A stretch of DNA of 46,798 nt from Metabacillus niabensis (GCF_020524345.1 NZ_JAIVLH010000031.1:1-46798), one strand, 5' to 3'. Positions 1 through 8,650 are shown, counted from the first letter of the stretch. The notes: a model not told the origin generated them from the sequence alone. Made by a program: numbers and translations.

Positions 1-119
1 TTAGATCATTATCTAAAAGTACACACTGTAATATAAATTGAACCGCCGTATACGGAACCGTACGTACGGTGGTGTGAGAGGGGCGAAAATAATTAAAATT
101 ATTTTTCCCTCTACTCGAT
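1..119 (+). mobile_element. Group IIC intron, 3' end only (domains V and VI)
   Basis: Positions 40-73 fold as a 34-nt domain V: ACCGCCGTA (42-50) pairs with TACGGTGGT (65-73) with one G-U pair, a 2-3 nt bulge follows, and a short upper stem carries a GAAC tetraloop (55-58). The catalytic triad position reads CGC (44-48 region), as known for group IIC introns rather than the AGC of other classes. Domain VI follows at 74-119: AGAGGG pairs with CCCTCT, with a long AT-rich upper stem and a bulged A in CTACTCGAT at the end, placing the splice site near 119/120. The reverse transcriptase gene and 5' domains would lie to the left of the window. Identification is by structure and remembered sequence of this class. 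Confidence 0.8.
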
Positions 120-160
120 CGTCTAAATAAAGTTCATATACGCTCAAGTCAATGTTTATG

Positions 161-313
161 TTATTCTTCTCTTGTTTTGTCTCTTTGGTCTTTGTTACGT
201 TTGTTTCCTTTACTATTATCACCTGCAACATGTTCCTCTGCTAGCTCCATTTGATGTGCACTGTTTCTAGGTGAATTTTGGTTACTACTACCTTTATTCA
301 TTTTTTTAGTCAT
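161..313 (-). CDS. Small hydrophilic basic protein, possibly spore-associated
   Basis: This 50-residue reading frame starts at an ATG with an AAGGAGG ribosome binding site seven bases upstream (minus strand). The product begins MTKKMNKGSSNQNSPRNSAH and is rich in Lys, Asn, Gln, Ser and Glu, with no hydrophobic segment and no cysteine. That composition and size resemble the minor small acid-soluble spore proteins of Bacillus, but I do not recognise a specific family. It lies just downstream of the group II intron 3' end, on the opposite strand. Function unknown. Confidence 0.65.
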   Translation of the reverse strand: MTKKMNKGSSNQNSPRNSAHQMELAEEHVAGDNSKGNKRNKDQRDKTREE

Positions 314-410
314 TATGGGCCCTCCTTAACAATGAAACCTTTTAATTACTTATATAGTTTTTTTCCGAGGGGATAAAACTATGCATGTCATTTAAAGTTT
401 ATATAAAATA

Positions 411-466
411 AAAAGCCCTATCTACAGAAAGAGTAATTGAGCATATTCTTTCGTGAATTGGGCTTA
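411..466 (-). terminator. Likely terminator of the YfhP-like gene
   Basis: On the minus strand AAGCCC (460-465) pairs with GGGCTT (413-418), with an inner GAAAG/CTTTC stem and a run of T after the right arm. It lies just after the stop codon at 473. The loop is long, so strength is uncertain. Confidence 0.5.
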
Positions 467-472
467 CCTTCA

Positions 473-1465
473 TTACTTTAGTTCTGTGTTTCTGTCAGGT
501 GTTGGTATCATTTTCTTATGTGTGTACTTTGATTGTTGGATCCAGCCTGTATAGGAAGTAACAATTTGCAGATGTTTATCTAAGAGTACTAATGCCATGT
601 AAGGATAGTGGTGATTTTGTCTAAATCTAAGATCGAACCATCGAACTTCAAATCCATTTTGTCGCTCGACATACAGTGCATGAGTATGCTTGGAGTTAGC
701 CAGGAAGTGTTTTACATTACAATCTTTTAGTGAAGACTGAATATATGGACAGGAAGTATCATGTTTCATAAAAGAATGATCCCAGATAACTTCTCTTTTA
801 TTTACATGGCCTGTTCTAAAGTAGTCATCTGTCTCAATTACAAAATCCCATTTCTTAATAGATAAAGTAGGAATGACCGTATAATTTGCGATTGGATGAT
901 ATTTTGCCAACATTGTTTTTATACGGAGACAAATAAGGTAACGATAGATAAGGTAAAAAGAAAGGATAACATAACAAATGAAAAAAATGATCCCTGGTGG
1001 GTATTGGTATAACCAAAATATAAAGCCTATTAGGTGGACAAGAATAATAAATAAATCGAACAATGGAATAAAATTTAAAGATAGCCATTTCTTTGTAAAT
1101 GGCCGTCCTGCTTGAGTCCCGTAAGCATTAAAAATGTCAAACAGTACGTGTAAAATAACAGCAATAGAGGTCCAATACAGTAATGGTATAAAAGATTGGT
1201 CGAATAGGACAAATATGATGCAAGAGATCAATATTGGCCAAATAATCATAGCAGGAAGAGAATGGGACAATCCTCTATGGTGTTCAGTATACATTCCATT
1301 TCCTTTAAGGATTTTTATTGCATAATCAAAATCTGGTGCATTTGAACCGATGACTGTCCCAATCATAACAGCAGTAGCTAACTCCGGATTTGTTGCTACA
1401 TTTGGATCTAAATAGGCGAGACCTGCTAATCCAAATCCCATTGTAATATGAGTACTTGTATCCAT
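473..1465 (-). CDS. YfhP-like membrane-bound metal-dependent hydrolase (DUF457/YdjM family)
   Basis: The 330-residue product has the layout of the DUF457/YdjM family: an N-terminal stretch with acidic and histidine residues (APDFDY near 43-48, EHHRGLSHS at 61-69) and HVLFDIFNAYG near 106-116, set among about five hydrophobic membrane segments in the first 180 residues. These His/Asp residues are the expected metal ligands. The C-terminal 140 residues are soluble and lack a recognised domain. Length and start (MDTSTHITMG) match my memory of B. subtilis YfhP, though yfhP is not in this neighbourhood there. The substrate is unknown. The ribosome binding site is only a moderate GGGGGC. Confidence 0.75.
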   Translation of the reverse strand: MDTSTHITMGFGLAGLAYLDPNVATNPELATAVMIGTVIGSNAPDFDYAIKILKGNGMYTEHHRGLSHSLPAMIIWPILISCIIFVLFDQSFIPLLYWTSIAVILHVLFDIFNAYGTQAGRPFTKKWLSLNFIPLFDLFIILVHLIGFIFWLYQYPPGIIFFICYVILSFYLIYRYLICLRIKTMLAKYHPIANYTVIPTLSIKKWDFVIETDDYFRTGHVNKREVIWDHSFMKHDTSCPYIQSSLKDCNVKHFLANSKHTHALYVERQNGFEVRWFDLRFRQNHHYPYMALVLLDKHLQIVTSYTGWIQQSKYTHKKMIPTPDRNTELK

Positions 1466-1578
1466 TTAGTGCCCCCAAGATAATAGATAAACCCATCCAT
1501 CCGGTATTGCTATTTTTCTCTATTAAATTTGTAAACATGTGCTGGGCTGCATGCTATTCATTATCAATTCTAGACTTA

Positions 1579-2739
1579 TTAATAATTTACAGAGCCAACC
1601 ATTACTTGCTTATCCTTAATATAAGCTGACTCTTTTATCATATCTTGTACAATCATGTCAGCAGAATGAGGCACATTTAATTTTTTTATATTGTGCTTCA
1701 TGTTTAGAAGTTTTTGGTCGTTCATTAAAAGATTATGGACTTCTTCACATATGTCATCAATTTGATTAATAATAAGTGCTGATTCATTATTTTCAAAAAA
1801 ATGTGCATTTTCCTTCTCTTGACCAGGAACTGGCTTAAAAAGGACAATAGGTACACCAATTGCTGTAGCTTCTGTCAATGTAATGCCGCCGGGTTTTGTA
1901 ATCATACATGAAGCGATTCGATAAAGCTCATCCACACGTTCTACATAGCTTAACACCTTAAATTGTTGAGGATAATTTTTACCTAATGAATCGAGTGATT
2001 CCTTTAGAGGATGGTTATTTCCACATACGACAACAATTTGTAATTGTTTATTTTTTGATAAGAAGGCTTGACATAATTCTTTTACATTCTTCAAAACTCC
2101 ATGTGCACCAGCCATAATAAGTAAAGTTTTCTTTGAAGGATCTAAGCCGTATTTATGATAAATAGGGTTTAAATCCATTTCTAATTCAAATTGTTTTCTA
2201 ATAGGAATTCCAGTTACTTTTATACGATTTGGATGAATTCCTAATTGTAATAATTTTTCTTTAACATGATTCGTTGCGACATAGTATTTGTCGATATTTT
2301 CATGGACCCATATTCTGTGTAAACAAAAGTCTGTTAATACATTAAAAGTTGGGATAACAGTTCCTGTTTTTCTTCTGTATTCAGGTACAACTATCATAGG
2401 AAATGTATTAATGATCATATCAGGTTGTTCTGAAGTTACAATTTGATGTAATCGTTTATGTCCCATAATAAAATATAAATTCATTAATCTTTTATTATAC
2501 ATTTTATCGACTCCATAATAAAACAGACGGTAAAATTGTTTTCCAATAGAGAAACTTTTTAAGTATAAATATTGAGTAATTTCAGAGAAAACCGGGAATG
2601 ATTCAGAATAAAGATTACAGACAATAACTTTACTAAATCCCAGCTCCTTACACTTTTCTTCTAATGTTTTGGCAACTTGAACGTGACCATTTCCGTATTT
2701 TGCAGTTAAAATTAATACCTTTGAATTTGGCTTCAACAT
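1579..2739 (-). CDS. ugtP: Processive diacylglycerol beta-glucosyltransferase UgtP (YpfP)
   Basis: UgtP moves glucose from UDP-glucose to diacylglycerol, making the glycolipids that anchor lipoteichoic acid; in B. subtilis it also links nutrient status to cell division. The protein has the MGDG-synthase-type N-terminal half (VLILTAKYGNGHVQVAKTL, then TFPMIVVPEYRR) and a GT-B C-terminal half with the donor-site stretch MITKPGGITLTEATAIGVP and PVPGQEKENA. Overall length, about 386 residues, is typical. The start chosen is the ATG at 2739, preceded by GAGG five bases upstream; a GTG at 2745 would add two residues but overlaps that site. It lies downstream of metA on the same strand, as in B. subtilis, but has its own promoter-like region. 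Confidence 0.95.
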   Translation of the reverse strand: MLKPNSKVLILTAKYGNGHVQVAKTLEEKCKELGFSKVIVCNLYSESFPVFSEITQYLYLKSFSIGKQFYRLFYYGVDKMYNKRLMNLYFIMGHKRLHQIVTSEQPDMIINTFPMIVVPEYRRKTGTVIPTFNVLTDFCLHRIWVHENIDKYYVATNHVKEKLLQLGIHPNRIKVTGIPIRKQFELEMDLNPIYHKYGLDPSKKTLLIMAGAHGVLKNVKELCQAFLSKNKQLQIVVVCGNNHPLKESLDSLGKNYPQQFKVLSYVERVDELYRIASCMITKPGGITLTEATAIGVPIVLFKPVPGQEKENAHFFENNESALIINQIDDICEEVHNLLMNDQKLLNMKHNIKKLNVPHSADMIVQDMIKESAYIKDKQVMVGSVNY

Positions 2740-2760
2740 CTTCACCTCAATCTAGTCAAA

Positions 2761-2817
2761 AACAGTTCAATATACATGAAAACAGTTCATATTCAAAGTA
2801 TATGAAAATATGAACTG
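2761..2817 (-). promoter_or_regulatory. Promoter-like region of ugtP with an 11-bp inverted repeat
   Basis: On the minus strand TTGAAT (2796-2791) and TATATT (2774-2769) are 16 bases apart, a fair SigA promoter. A perfect inverted repeat, CAGTTCATATT (2783-2793) and AATATGAACTG (2807-2817), overlaps the -35 side, and a third CAGTTCA copy sits at 2763-2769 over the -10. The arrangement looks like an operator. No T-run follows, so it is not a clear terminator. Confidence 0.5.
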
Positions 2818-2935
2818 AATTTGTCTTTTAGGTTACCATATAAATGTTACTTTTTCATAAAGCATTTATTAAGTATTTCTTAAGATGTTAAGTTGTTGTA
2901 AACAATCGAAACCTAAATGAGAATACTTTATTAAT

Positions 2936-3844
2936 TCAGTCCCAATTATAAGGAGTTTCCTGGTATACATAATAATTAAGCCAATTAACAAAAAGAAGAT
3001 TTGCATGAGATCTCCAACATTGAATAGGTTTATTTTTAGGATCGTTGTTTCGAAAATAATTTTCAGGAATTTCAATTTCCAGACCTTTTGCTAAGTCACG
3101 TTCATATTCATCTTGTAGGGATGTTAATTCATACTCAGGATGTCCCGTTAAAAAAATGTGTTTTTCATCCTTGGACATAACCAGGCAGACACCGGCTTTT
3201 TCTGAATATGACAAGATCTGTAACTCAGGTATCTGTTCAATTTCTTCTTTTAATACATCAGTATGTCTAGAGTGGGGAACATAGTACAAATCGTCGAATC
3301 CTCTTAACAGTTTTACAGTCGGATCCACAACTTCATGTTCAAAAATACCAAAGCATTTTTTTTCCAGTTTATATTTATTTACGCCATAGTGGTGGTAAAG
3401 TCCTGCTTGTGCACCCCAACAAATATGTAGAGTTGAAGTAACATTTGTTTTCGACCAATCCATAATTGTTTGCATTTCTGGCCAATATAAAACTTCCTCA
3501 TACTCCAGGTGTTCGATAGGTGCACCTGTTATGATCATGCCGTCATATCGTTTATGTTGGATATGACGAAAGGTTGTATAAAATTCCTTAAGATGTTCAA
3601 TCGCTGTTGTCTTTGATGTATGTGTTTCAGGTCGCAAAAAGGTAATATTTAGTTGCAATGGTGAATTTCCTAATAAACGCAATAACTGTGTTTCTGTCTT
3701 TTCTTTTTCTGGCATAATGTTCAGAATAATAATATTTAAAGGACGAATATCCTGAGAGTAAGCACGTTTTTCATCCATAATAAAAATATTTTCTTTTTCG
3801 AGAATTTCTTTTGCTGGTAAATGACTAGGAATATTAATTGGCAT
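2936..3844 (-). CDS. metA: Homoserine O-acetyltransferase MetA (MetAA)
   Basis: MetA acylates homoserine in the first committed step of methionine synthesis. The 302-residue protein shows the catalytic Cys142 in [11 protein letters not shown], His235 and Glu237 in TGHPEYE, and a typical length. Residue 111 is Glu ([12 protein letters not shown], 108-119). In this family Glu111 is associated with acetyl-CoA use, as in B. cereus, and Gly111 with succinyl-CoA use, so acetyltransferase activity is inferred. The start has a GGGGGTG ribosome binding site. No S-box or T-box leader is visible in the 220 bases upstream. Confidence 0.95.
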   Translation of the reverse strand: MPINIPSHLPAKEILEKENIFIMDEKRAYSQDIRPLNIIILNIMPEKEKTETQLLRLLGNSPLQLNITFLRPETHTSKTTAIEHLKEFYTTFRHIQHKRYDGMIITGAPIEHLEYEEVLYWPEMQTIMDWSKTNVTSTLHICWGAQAGLYHHYGVNKYKLEKKCFGIFEHEVVDPTVKLLRGFDDLYYVPHSRHTDVLKEEIEQIPELQILSYSEKAGVCLVMSKDEKHIFLTGHPEYELTSLQDEYERDLAKGLEIEIPENYFRNNDPKNKPIQCWRSHANLLFVNWLNYYVYQETPYNWD

Positions 3845-4099
3845 TTTAACTACACCCCCGTTACAAAATTAAGCTTTTAGACATTATAAAAATAAAATAG
3901 CCTACAGCACTGATTCTTTATTATAGAAAGTTTAGAAAAATAATTCAATTTATATATTTCAATAAATAACCATTTTCCTATTAAAAAAATTAAATTTACA
4001 GTATATGTTTGGTTCTGACTTATTAAATAAGTGAAACATATGGTAAAGTAAATCTTATACATAGTGTGCTATAAACTTTTACGATCATTGGGAGGAAGA

Positions 4100-4606
4100 A
4101 TGTTCGATCCAACAGTTTTCGATAATTTAAAGGTTGTAATAGAAGGATATATTTATGATATGGATATTGACCACCAAATTTCTGTGACAGATCGCAGTGA
4201 CATTATTGATCTAGCAAAGATGTCCAGACAATATTCCATTTCTTATAAAGGGTTAAAAAATAAAAGAAAAACAGCTAAATTCCTCATAGAAATGCCACAT
4301 CATGAACTATCAAGTGAGCTACTTCAAACAACAAGAAAACATGGCTGCAAGGTAACTCTTGTTTTCATGGAATCACAAGATTCTAAGGAATACGATGAAA
4401 TATTATATAGGAAATTAAAAAAAATATGGGGAGAATATCATCCTGTTTCTTTGTTCATTACAAAGGAACTTACAATGACATCCTTCTACTATCATCACAA
4501 ATATAAAGTGGAATTTCAAACAATGTTTGGTGAGGATGATTTAGAGGCATTACTACAAATAGTTGATCATTCGATCGTTTTACTTGGTTTAACTTCGAAA
4601 AAATGA
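4100..4606 (+). CDS. Hypothetical protein, about 168 residues
   Basis: I do not recognise this protein. It starts MFDPTVFDNLKVVIEGYIYD and has no signal peptide or membrane segment; it is mixed alpha/beta in appearance, with several basic patches (KGLKNKRKTAKF) and no conserved cysteine pair. The ATG at 4100 is preferred over an upstream in-frame ATG at 4064 because GGGAGG lies four bases before it. It faces away from metA and is not obviously in an operon. The intergenic stretch 4607-4721 after it holds no clear terminator. Confidence 0.75.
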   Translation: MFDPTVFDNLKVVIEGYIYDMDIDHQISVTDRSDIIDLAKMSRQYSISYKGLKNKRKTAKFLIEMPHHELSSELLQTTRKHGCKVTLVFMESQDSKEYDEILYRKLKKIWGEYHPVSLFITKELTMTSFYYHHKYKVEFQTMFGEDDLEALLQIVDHSIVLLGLTSKK

Positions 4607-4721
4607 AATAAGCTTTTTCATTATTCTAAGTTACACAAATTGCAATAATCAAAAAAATGAAGTGGTAAATATAAGATTTTTTGGTTCTCACTTGACTCAA
4701 AAACCTTATTAGCGGAATAAA

Positions 4722-4961
4722 CTATAGAACTAATATATATTGTATTTGGTTTCCCGGTAGAGAGGTAACATGGGAAATGGCATATCCAATACTTATAAGC
4801 TGTGACAAAGTTTCTGCACAGTTTTGTCTTGGTGGTTCCATCGGGGCGTGAAAACTTTTAAACAACTGATGAACTGTATTATTTTCATAACAGTGTAATA
4901 AAATCACATGTCGTCCTGTCCATGCCTGACCAATGATTGTGCGAGGGTTTCTTCTTATCAT
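4722..4961 (-). CDS. Small hypothetical protein, 79 residues
   Basis: A short gene supported mainly by its ribosome binding site AAGGAG eight bases before the ATG. The product starts MIRRNPRTIIGQAWTGRHVI and contains two cysteines and several His, with no signal peptide. I cannot assign a family. It is divergent from the HD-domain gene that begins at 5067. Confidence 0.55.
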   Translation of the reverse strand: MIRRNPRTIIGQAWTGRHVILLHCYENNTVHQLFKSFHAPMEPPRQNCAETLSQLISIGYAISHVTSLPGNQIQYILVL

Positions 4962-5066
4962 CTGATTGGCTCCTTTAAACTTGATAAAATATTATATGAA
5001 GGGCAGCTAGTCAGATGTTCTTTACTTTAAATATCACTCAATTACCGATGGAAGGCAACGATAAAT

Positions 5067-5690
5067 ATGAATCCAGAAGACATAATCGAAAACATAAAAA
5101 AGTATGTATACAAACAATTCGAACATGAGGAAAGTGGCCATGATAAATGGCATATCGAGAGAGTGAGAAAACTGGCTGTATCAATAGCTGAAAATGAACA
5201 AGCAAATGTATTTATTGTTGAATTGTCGGCCATTCTCCATGATTTAATAGATGAAAAGGTAAAAGAAACGATTAAGCTAGATATCCTTGAAGTTGATAAA
5301 TTATTAAAAATGCACCTAGTTCATAAGGATGACCGAGATAAAATTTTAAAGATAATTGAATCAATAAGTTTCAGGAAGAATATCAGTCAGAATGAGTTGA
5401 GTATAGAGGGTAAAATTGTTCAGGATGCGGATCGTCTAGATGCAATCGGAGCAATCGGTATTGCCAGGACATTTTCTTTTGCAGGTTCACGTGGGCATAT
5501 TATATATGATCCGGAAAAGAAAAATAACCAACATGCTATTCAGCATTTTTATGATAAATTACTTAAGCTAAAAGACTTAATGAACACGGAAACAGCAAAA
5601 CATTTAGCAGAGGAAAGGCATTTATTTTTAGAGCATTATTTACAACAGTTTGATTTAGAGTGGAGTACTACAGAAAAGGAAAAGGAATAA
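5067..5690 (+). CDS. ypgQ: HD-domain nucleotide pyrophosphohydrolase YpgQ
   Basis: The 207-residue protein has the metal-binding pattern of HD hydrolases: GHDKWHIERV near 24-33, LHDLID near 57-62, and QDADRLDAIGAIGIAR in the middle of the protein. B. subtilis YpgQ of this family is a Mn-dependent pyrophosphohydrolase acting on nucleoside triphosphates, so a nucleotide-cleaning role is inferred. The ribosome binding site before the ATG is weak. It precedes ypgR, as in B. subtilis. Confidence 0.88.
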   Translation: MNPEDIIENIKKYVYKQFEHEESGHDKWHIERVRKLAVSIAENEQANVFIVELSAILHDLIDEKVKETIKLDILEVDKLLKMHLVHKDDRDKILKIIESISFRKNISQNELSIEGKIVQDADRLDAIGAIGIARTFSFAGSRGHIIYDPEKKNNQHAIQHFYDKLLKLKDLMNTETAKHLAEERHLFLEHYLQQFDLEWSTTEKEKE

Positions 5691-5837
5691 ATTATTGCAA
5701 TGATAGCTATTTTTTCTTTTTACCTATTGAACAGATTATTTAGTTATTAACGAAAATCAAGTGAAATCCAATGAATAGCATGTCTAAACAAGGCTATGTT
5801 ACAATACCATTACGAAATAAATAAAGGAGTGCCCAGA

Positions 5838-6962
5838 ATGAAGATAAAATCTATTGAACCTACTCCAAGTCCTAATACGATGAAGGTTCTTTTATCAGAG
5901 GAACTCCCTTCTGGAAAGAGCAATAATTACAAAAAAAATTCAGCGGTTGATGCACCTCAAATAATTAAAGATATTCTTGCTATTGAAGGGATAAAAGGAG
6001 TTTATCATGTTGCAGATTTTCTTGCTGTGGAAAGAAATGCAAAATACGATTGGAAAGATTTGCTAGCTCAGGTTCGTCAAGCGTTTGGAGAAGATGTCTT
6101 GGAAGGATCTTCAGTTGAGGGAATGAACGAAGAAGCGTTTGGTGAAGTGAAAGTATTTATCCAAATGTTTAATCACATTCCGATGCAAGTGAAATTAACA
6201 GATGGACTGACTGAACAACGATTTGGCTTACCGGACCGTTTTAGAGATGCCGTTTTTACAGCTCAACAATCAAATGAAAATGTTGTATTAGATCGTCAGT
6301 GGAAAGAACATGGAGTACGTTATGGTAATCTCGAAGATATTGGAAAAGAGGTTGTTGATGAGATAAATGCTGCATATTCTGATGAACGCCTTAATAACTT
6401 ACTTATGGCTTTATCGGAAAATAAAGAAGCGGCAAAAATACAACCACGTAAATCATATAAAGTAACAATTGAGATGTTAGATCATGATGATTGGACTGAA
6501 CGCTTCGCGCATTTAGATCAAATGAATCCTACTGAGGAGGATATTCCTGTATTGGAAAAATCATTAAATGATGAGAAGGCTTCAATAAGAAGACTTGCTA
6601 CAGTTTATTTAGGGATGATTGAGAAGCCAGCTGTTTTACCTTTGCTTTATAGAGCACTTAAGGATAAATCTGTTACGGTGAGACGAACAGCAGGTGATTG
6701 TTTATCAGACATTGGTGATCCTGCAGCCATGGAAGAAATGATGGTGGCATTAAAAGATAAAAATAAATTAGTAAGATGGCGGGCAGCCATGTTTCTTTAT
6801 GAAGTTGGAGACGAAAAAGCCCTATCTGCATTAAAAGAGGCTGAAAATGATCCTGAGTTTGAGGTTAGTATGCAAATCAAAATGGCGATAGAACGTATTG
6901 AAGGTGGAGAAGAAGCGAAAGGTTCTGTTTGGAAACAAATGACAGAAAGTCGAAAAGCGTAA
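5838..6962 (+). CDS. ypgR: CvfC/YpgR: NifU-N-like domain plus HEAT repeats
   Basis: The N-terminal 90 residues (IEPTPSPNTMKVLL...IKGVYHVADFLAVER) form an Nfu/NifU N-terminal-like domain. The C-terminal 150 residues carry HEAT-like repeats (LARRLATVYLGMI-type helices, VRRTAGDCLSDIGDPAAM, VRWRAAMFLYEVGD). This matches the conserved virulence factor C (CvfC) of Staphylococcus and B. subtilis YpgR, whose molecular role is unclear; a scaffold role is inferred from the domains. The ATG at 5838 follows AAGGAGT by eight bases and starts the family's usual MKIKSIEPTPSPNTMK; an upstream ATG at 5796 lacks such a site. Confidence 0.9.
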   Translation: MKIKSIEPTPSPNTMKVLLSEELPSGKSNNYKKNSAVDAPQIIKDILAIEGIKGVYHVADFLAVERNAKYDWKDLLAQVRQAFGEDVLEGSSVEGMNEEAFGEVKVFIQMFNHIPMQVKLTDGLTEQRFGLPDRFRDAVFTAQQSNENVVLDRQWKEHGVRYGNLEDIGKEVVDEINAAYSDERLNNLLMALSENKEAAKIQPRKSYKVTIEMLDHDDWTERFAHLDQMNPTEEDIPVLEKSLNDEKASIRRLATVYLGMIEKPAVLPLLYRALKDKSVTVRRTAGDCLSDIGDPAAMEEMMVALKDKNKLVRWRAAMFLYEVGDEKALSALKEAENDPEFEVSMQIKMAIERIEGGEEAKGSVWKQMTESRKA

Positions 6963-6974
6963 TACTTAGCGTTG

Positions 6975-7010
6975 ACAACCAACCATTATAAGTGTGGTTG
7001 GTTGTTTTTA
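6975..7010 (+). terminator. Terminator of ypgR
   Basis: ACAACCAACCA and TGGTTGGTTGT form an 11-bp stem with a 9-nt loop, followed by TTTTTAA, just after the ypgR stop codon. Confidence 0.85.
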
Positions 7011-7040
7011 ACATGTAATTGTTTATAATCTTTTATTTAT

Positions 7041-7121
7041 AAATAAGAAAAGATAAAATTTTGTACTAAGATTTGGTGTCTAGCTCAAGCTGATTGGTGG
7101 TGCCTTGCGCTTTTCTTATTT
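7041..7121. repeat. Short intergenic element with 12-bp terminal inverted repeats, copy 1
   Basis: AAATAAGAAAAG (7041-7052) is a perfect inverted repeat of CTTTTCTTATTT (7110-7121). Between them are ATAAAATTTT, TACTAAG and GTGTCTAGCT. Copy 2 at 8655-8713 shares these blocks in the same order. From memory, a GTGTCTAGCTCCAGCGC-type repeat ending in GCGCTTTTCTTAT is common between genes in Bacillaceae, so this looks like a degenerate member. It has no coding capacity. Confidence 0.6.
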
Positions 7122-7182
7122 GCATTGAGAAATAGGCTATAGTATTCTAAAAATACATGTGAAGTACTTGGAGGGATTAATG

Positions 7183-7617
7183 ATGTCAATGGCATACGAA
7201 GAATATATGAGACAAATGGTCAAACCTATGAGAGCAGAATTAACAAATGCCGGGTTTGAGGAATTGACAAGTGAAGAAGATGTTGAGCAATTCATGAAAG
7301 ACGAGCATGGCACAGTTCTTGTTGTGGTTAATTCTGTTTGTGGATGTGCCGCAGGTTTAGCGAGACCTGCAGCAACTCAAGCCGTTCTTAACGCAGATAA
7401 AAAACCTTCTAGAATGGTTACAGTTTTCGCTGGACAGGATAAAGAGGCAACAGCAAAGATGAGGGATTATTTTGAAGGATATGAACCTTCTTCACCATCA
7501 ATGGCACTATTGAAAGAAGGAAAGGTTGTCCACTTTATTCCACGTCATGAAATCGAAGGGAATTCGATTGAGGCTATTATGCAAAACTTGGAACGTTCAT
7601 TTGAAAAGTACTGTTAA
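7183..7617 (+). CDS. brxA: Bacilliredoxin BrxA (YphP)
   Basis: BrxA removes bacillithiol from mixed disulfides on proteins after oxidative stress. The 144-residue product has the CGC active site (Cys53-Gly-Cys55 in NSVCGCAAGLARPAATQA) and the family's conserved VTVFAGQDKEATAKMR and FIPRHEIEG. I chose the ATG at 7183, which gives the family start MSMAYEEYMRQ, with GGAGGG seven bases upstream; an in-frame ATG at 7159 has no site. BshB2 near 46 kb supplies a bacillithiol synthesis step. Confidence 0.95.
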   Translation: MSMAYEEYMRQMVKPMRAELTNAGFEELTSEEDVEQFMKDEHGTVLVVVNSVCGCAAGLARPAATQAVLNADKKPSRMVTVFAGQDKEATAKMRDYFEGYEPSSPSMALLKEGKVVHFIPRHEIEGNSIEAIMQNLERSFEKYC

Positions 7618-7640
7618 AAGGATGCTCATGCATCCTTTTA
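7617..7640 (+). terminator. Terminator of brxA
   Basis: AAAGGATGC and GCATCCTTT pair around a TCAT loop and end in TTTTA. The hairpin overlaps the last base of the brxA stop codon. Confidence 0.8.
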
Positions 7641-7665
7641 TTATGACTTAAATTAGGAGAAAAAT

Positions 7666-8442
7666 ATGATTGTTACAACATCAGGAAGACCTAATGAAAA
7701 GCTGAAACAATACGCTATACAAATTGCTGATGTACTAGGTGCCACTTATCAAAAACGAAACAAAAGGTCAGTAGCAGATATACAAAAAAGAGCTGTGGAT
7801 CACGTTATTGTAGTGGGGAAAAACAGGATGGAATTACATTTTTTTAATGGGGAAAGCCCATTGTTTTTTCATCCTAACTCAGCAATGTTCAGGATAAAAA
7901 GACTGATAAAAGGTGAGGGAGATCCTTTTTGTGATGCTTGCGATTTGCGGCGAGGAGACAAGATATTAGACTGCACGTTAGGTCTTGCTTCTGATAGTAT
8001 AGTGGGTAGTTATGTAGTGGGAACCCATGGACTGGTAATAGGGGTTGAAGGCAGCAGGTTTCTATCTTATCTTGTACATAAAGGTCTTAATCAATGGGAA
8101 ACAGGCATACCGGTTATCGATGAGGCGATGAGACGAATTGTTGTTCGTAATATTGACCATCTTTCATATCTCAAAAGCTGTGATGATGATTCGTTTGATG
8201 TCGTATATTTCGACCCAATGTTTGAAGAATCGATAGATGGCTCTGTTGGAATTGAACCTTTAAAAAAAATAGCTACCTATTCGCCGCTGCAAGCTGAAAC
8301 CATCGAAGAGGCAAAGCGTGTAGCCAAAAAGAGAGTTGTCTTAAAAGATCATTACAAAAGCTCCAGGTTTAAGCAGTTTCAATTTGAGGTGAATGTACGT
8401 AAATCAGCAAAATTCCATTACGGTGTAATAGAAATATCTTAA
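7666..8442 (+). CDS. ypiP: Class I SAM-dependent methyltransferase YpiP
   Basis: The 258-residue protein has a methyltransferase core: motif I-like LDCTLGLASDSIVGSYVVG near 101-119, an acidic ribose-binding residue in VIGVEGS (124-130), and a DPMFEES catalytic-type loop near 185. The layout resembles RsmJ/DUF548-type RNA methyltransferases, but the substrate is not known and that likeness is inference. It is the B. subtilis ypiP position, next to the brxA gene and ahead of ypjP. Confidence 0.8.
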   Translation: MIVTTSGRPNEKLKQYAIQIADVLGATYQKRNKRSVADIQKRAVDHVIVVGKNRMELHFFNGESPLFFHPNSAMFRIKRLIKGEGDPFCDACDLRRGDKILDCTLGLASDSIVGSYVVGTHGLVIGVEGSRFLSYLVHKGLNQWETGIPVIDEAMRRIVVRNIDHLSYLKSCDDDSFDVVYFDPMFEESIDGSVGIEPLKKIATYSPLQAETIEEAKRVAKKRVVLKDHYKSSRFKQFQFEVNVRKSAKFHYGVIEIS

Positions 8443-8475
8443 TAGCGAATGATAAGACCATGGAGGTGTATTCAT

Positions 8476-8607
8476 TTGGCAAAGAGAAAAGTTGACCCAT
8501 CAAGAGCAGGACTCAGCTCTCCAAACGTGGAGGGGCAAGGTACAACCACAAATGAAACAAATGGTTATCAGGTAGACTCTGCTCGAAAGAAAACAAAAAG
8601 AACGTAA
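8476..8607 (+). CDS. YuzL-like small spore-type protein
   Basis: A 43-residue gene starting with TTG, with GGAGG eight bases upstream. The product begins MAKRKVDPSRAGLSSPNVEG and is rich in Lys, Arg, Ser, Thr and Asn. The opening KRK.DPS.AGLS.P.V.GQGT pattern matches my memory of the YuzL family of short Bacillus proteins. It follows ypiP by 33 bases and may be read with it. Confidence 0.75.
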   Translation: MAKRKVDPSRAGLSSPNVEGQGTTTNETNGYQVDSARKKTKRT

Positions 8608-8610
8608 TTA

Positions 8611-8650
8611 GAAAAGGGTGCTTGCATGAAAACAAGCACCCTTTTCTTTA
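8611..8650 (+). terminator. Terminator after the YuzL-like gene
   Basis: GAAAAGGGTGCTTG and CAAGCACCCTTTTC pair as a 14-bp stem with a short loop and are followed by TTTA. Confidence 0.9.

Noticed and set aside
13-231. 72-residue minus-strand frame across the group II intron end
   Set aside because: It overlaps intron domains V-VI and the small gene at 161-313 in another frame, and has no ribosome binding site.
3845-4063. Possible S-box or T-box leader upstream of metA
   Set aside because: No conserved riboswitch core, anti-terminator or terminator hairpin is visible in the 220 bases.
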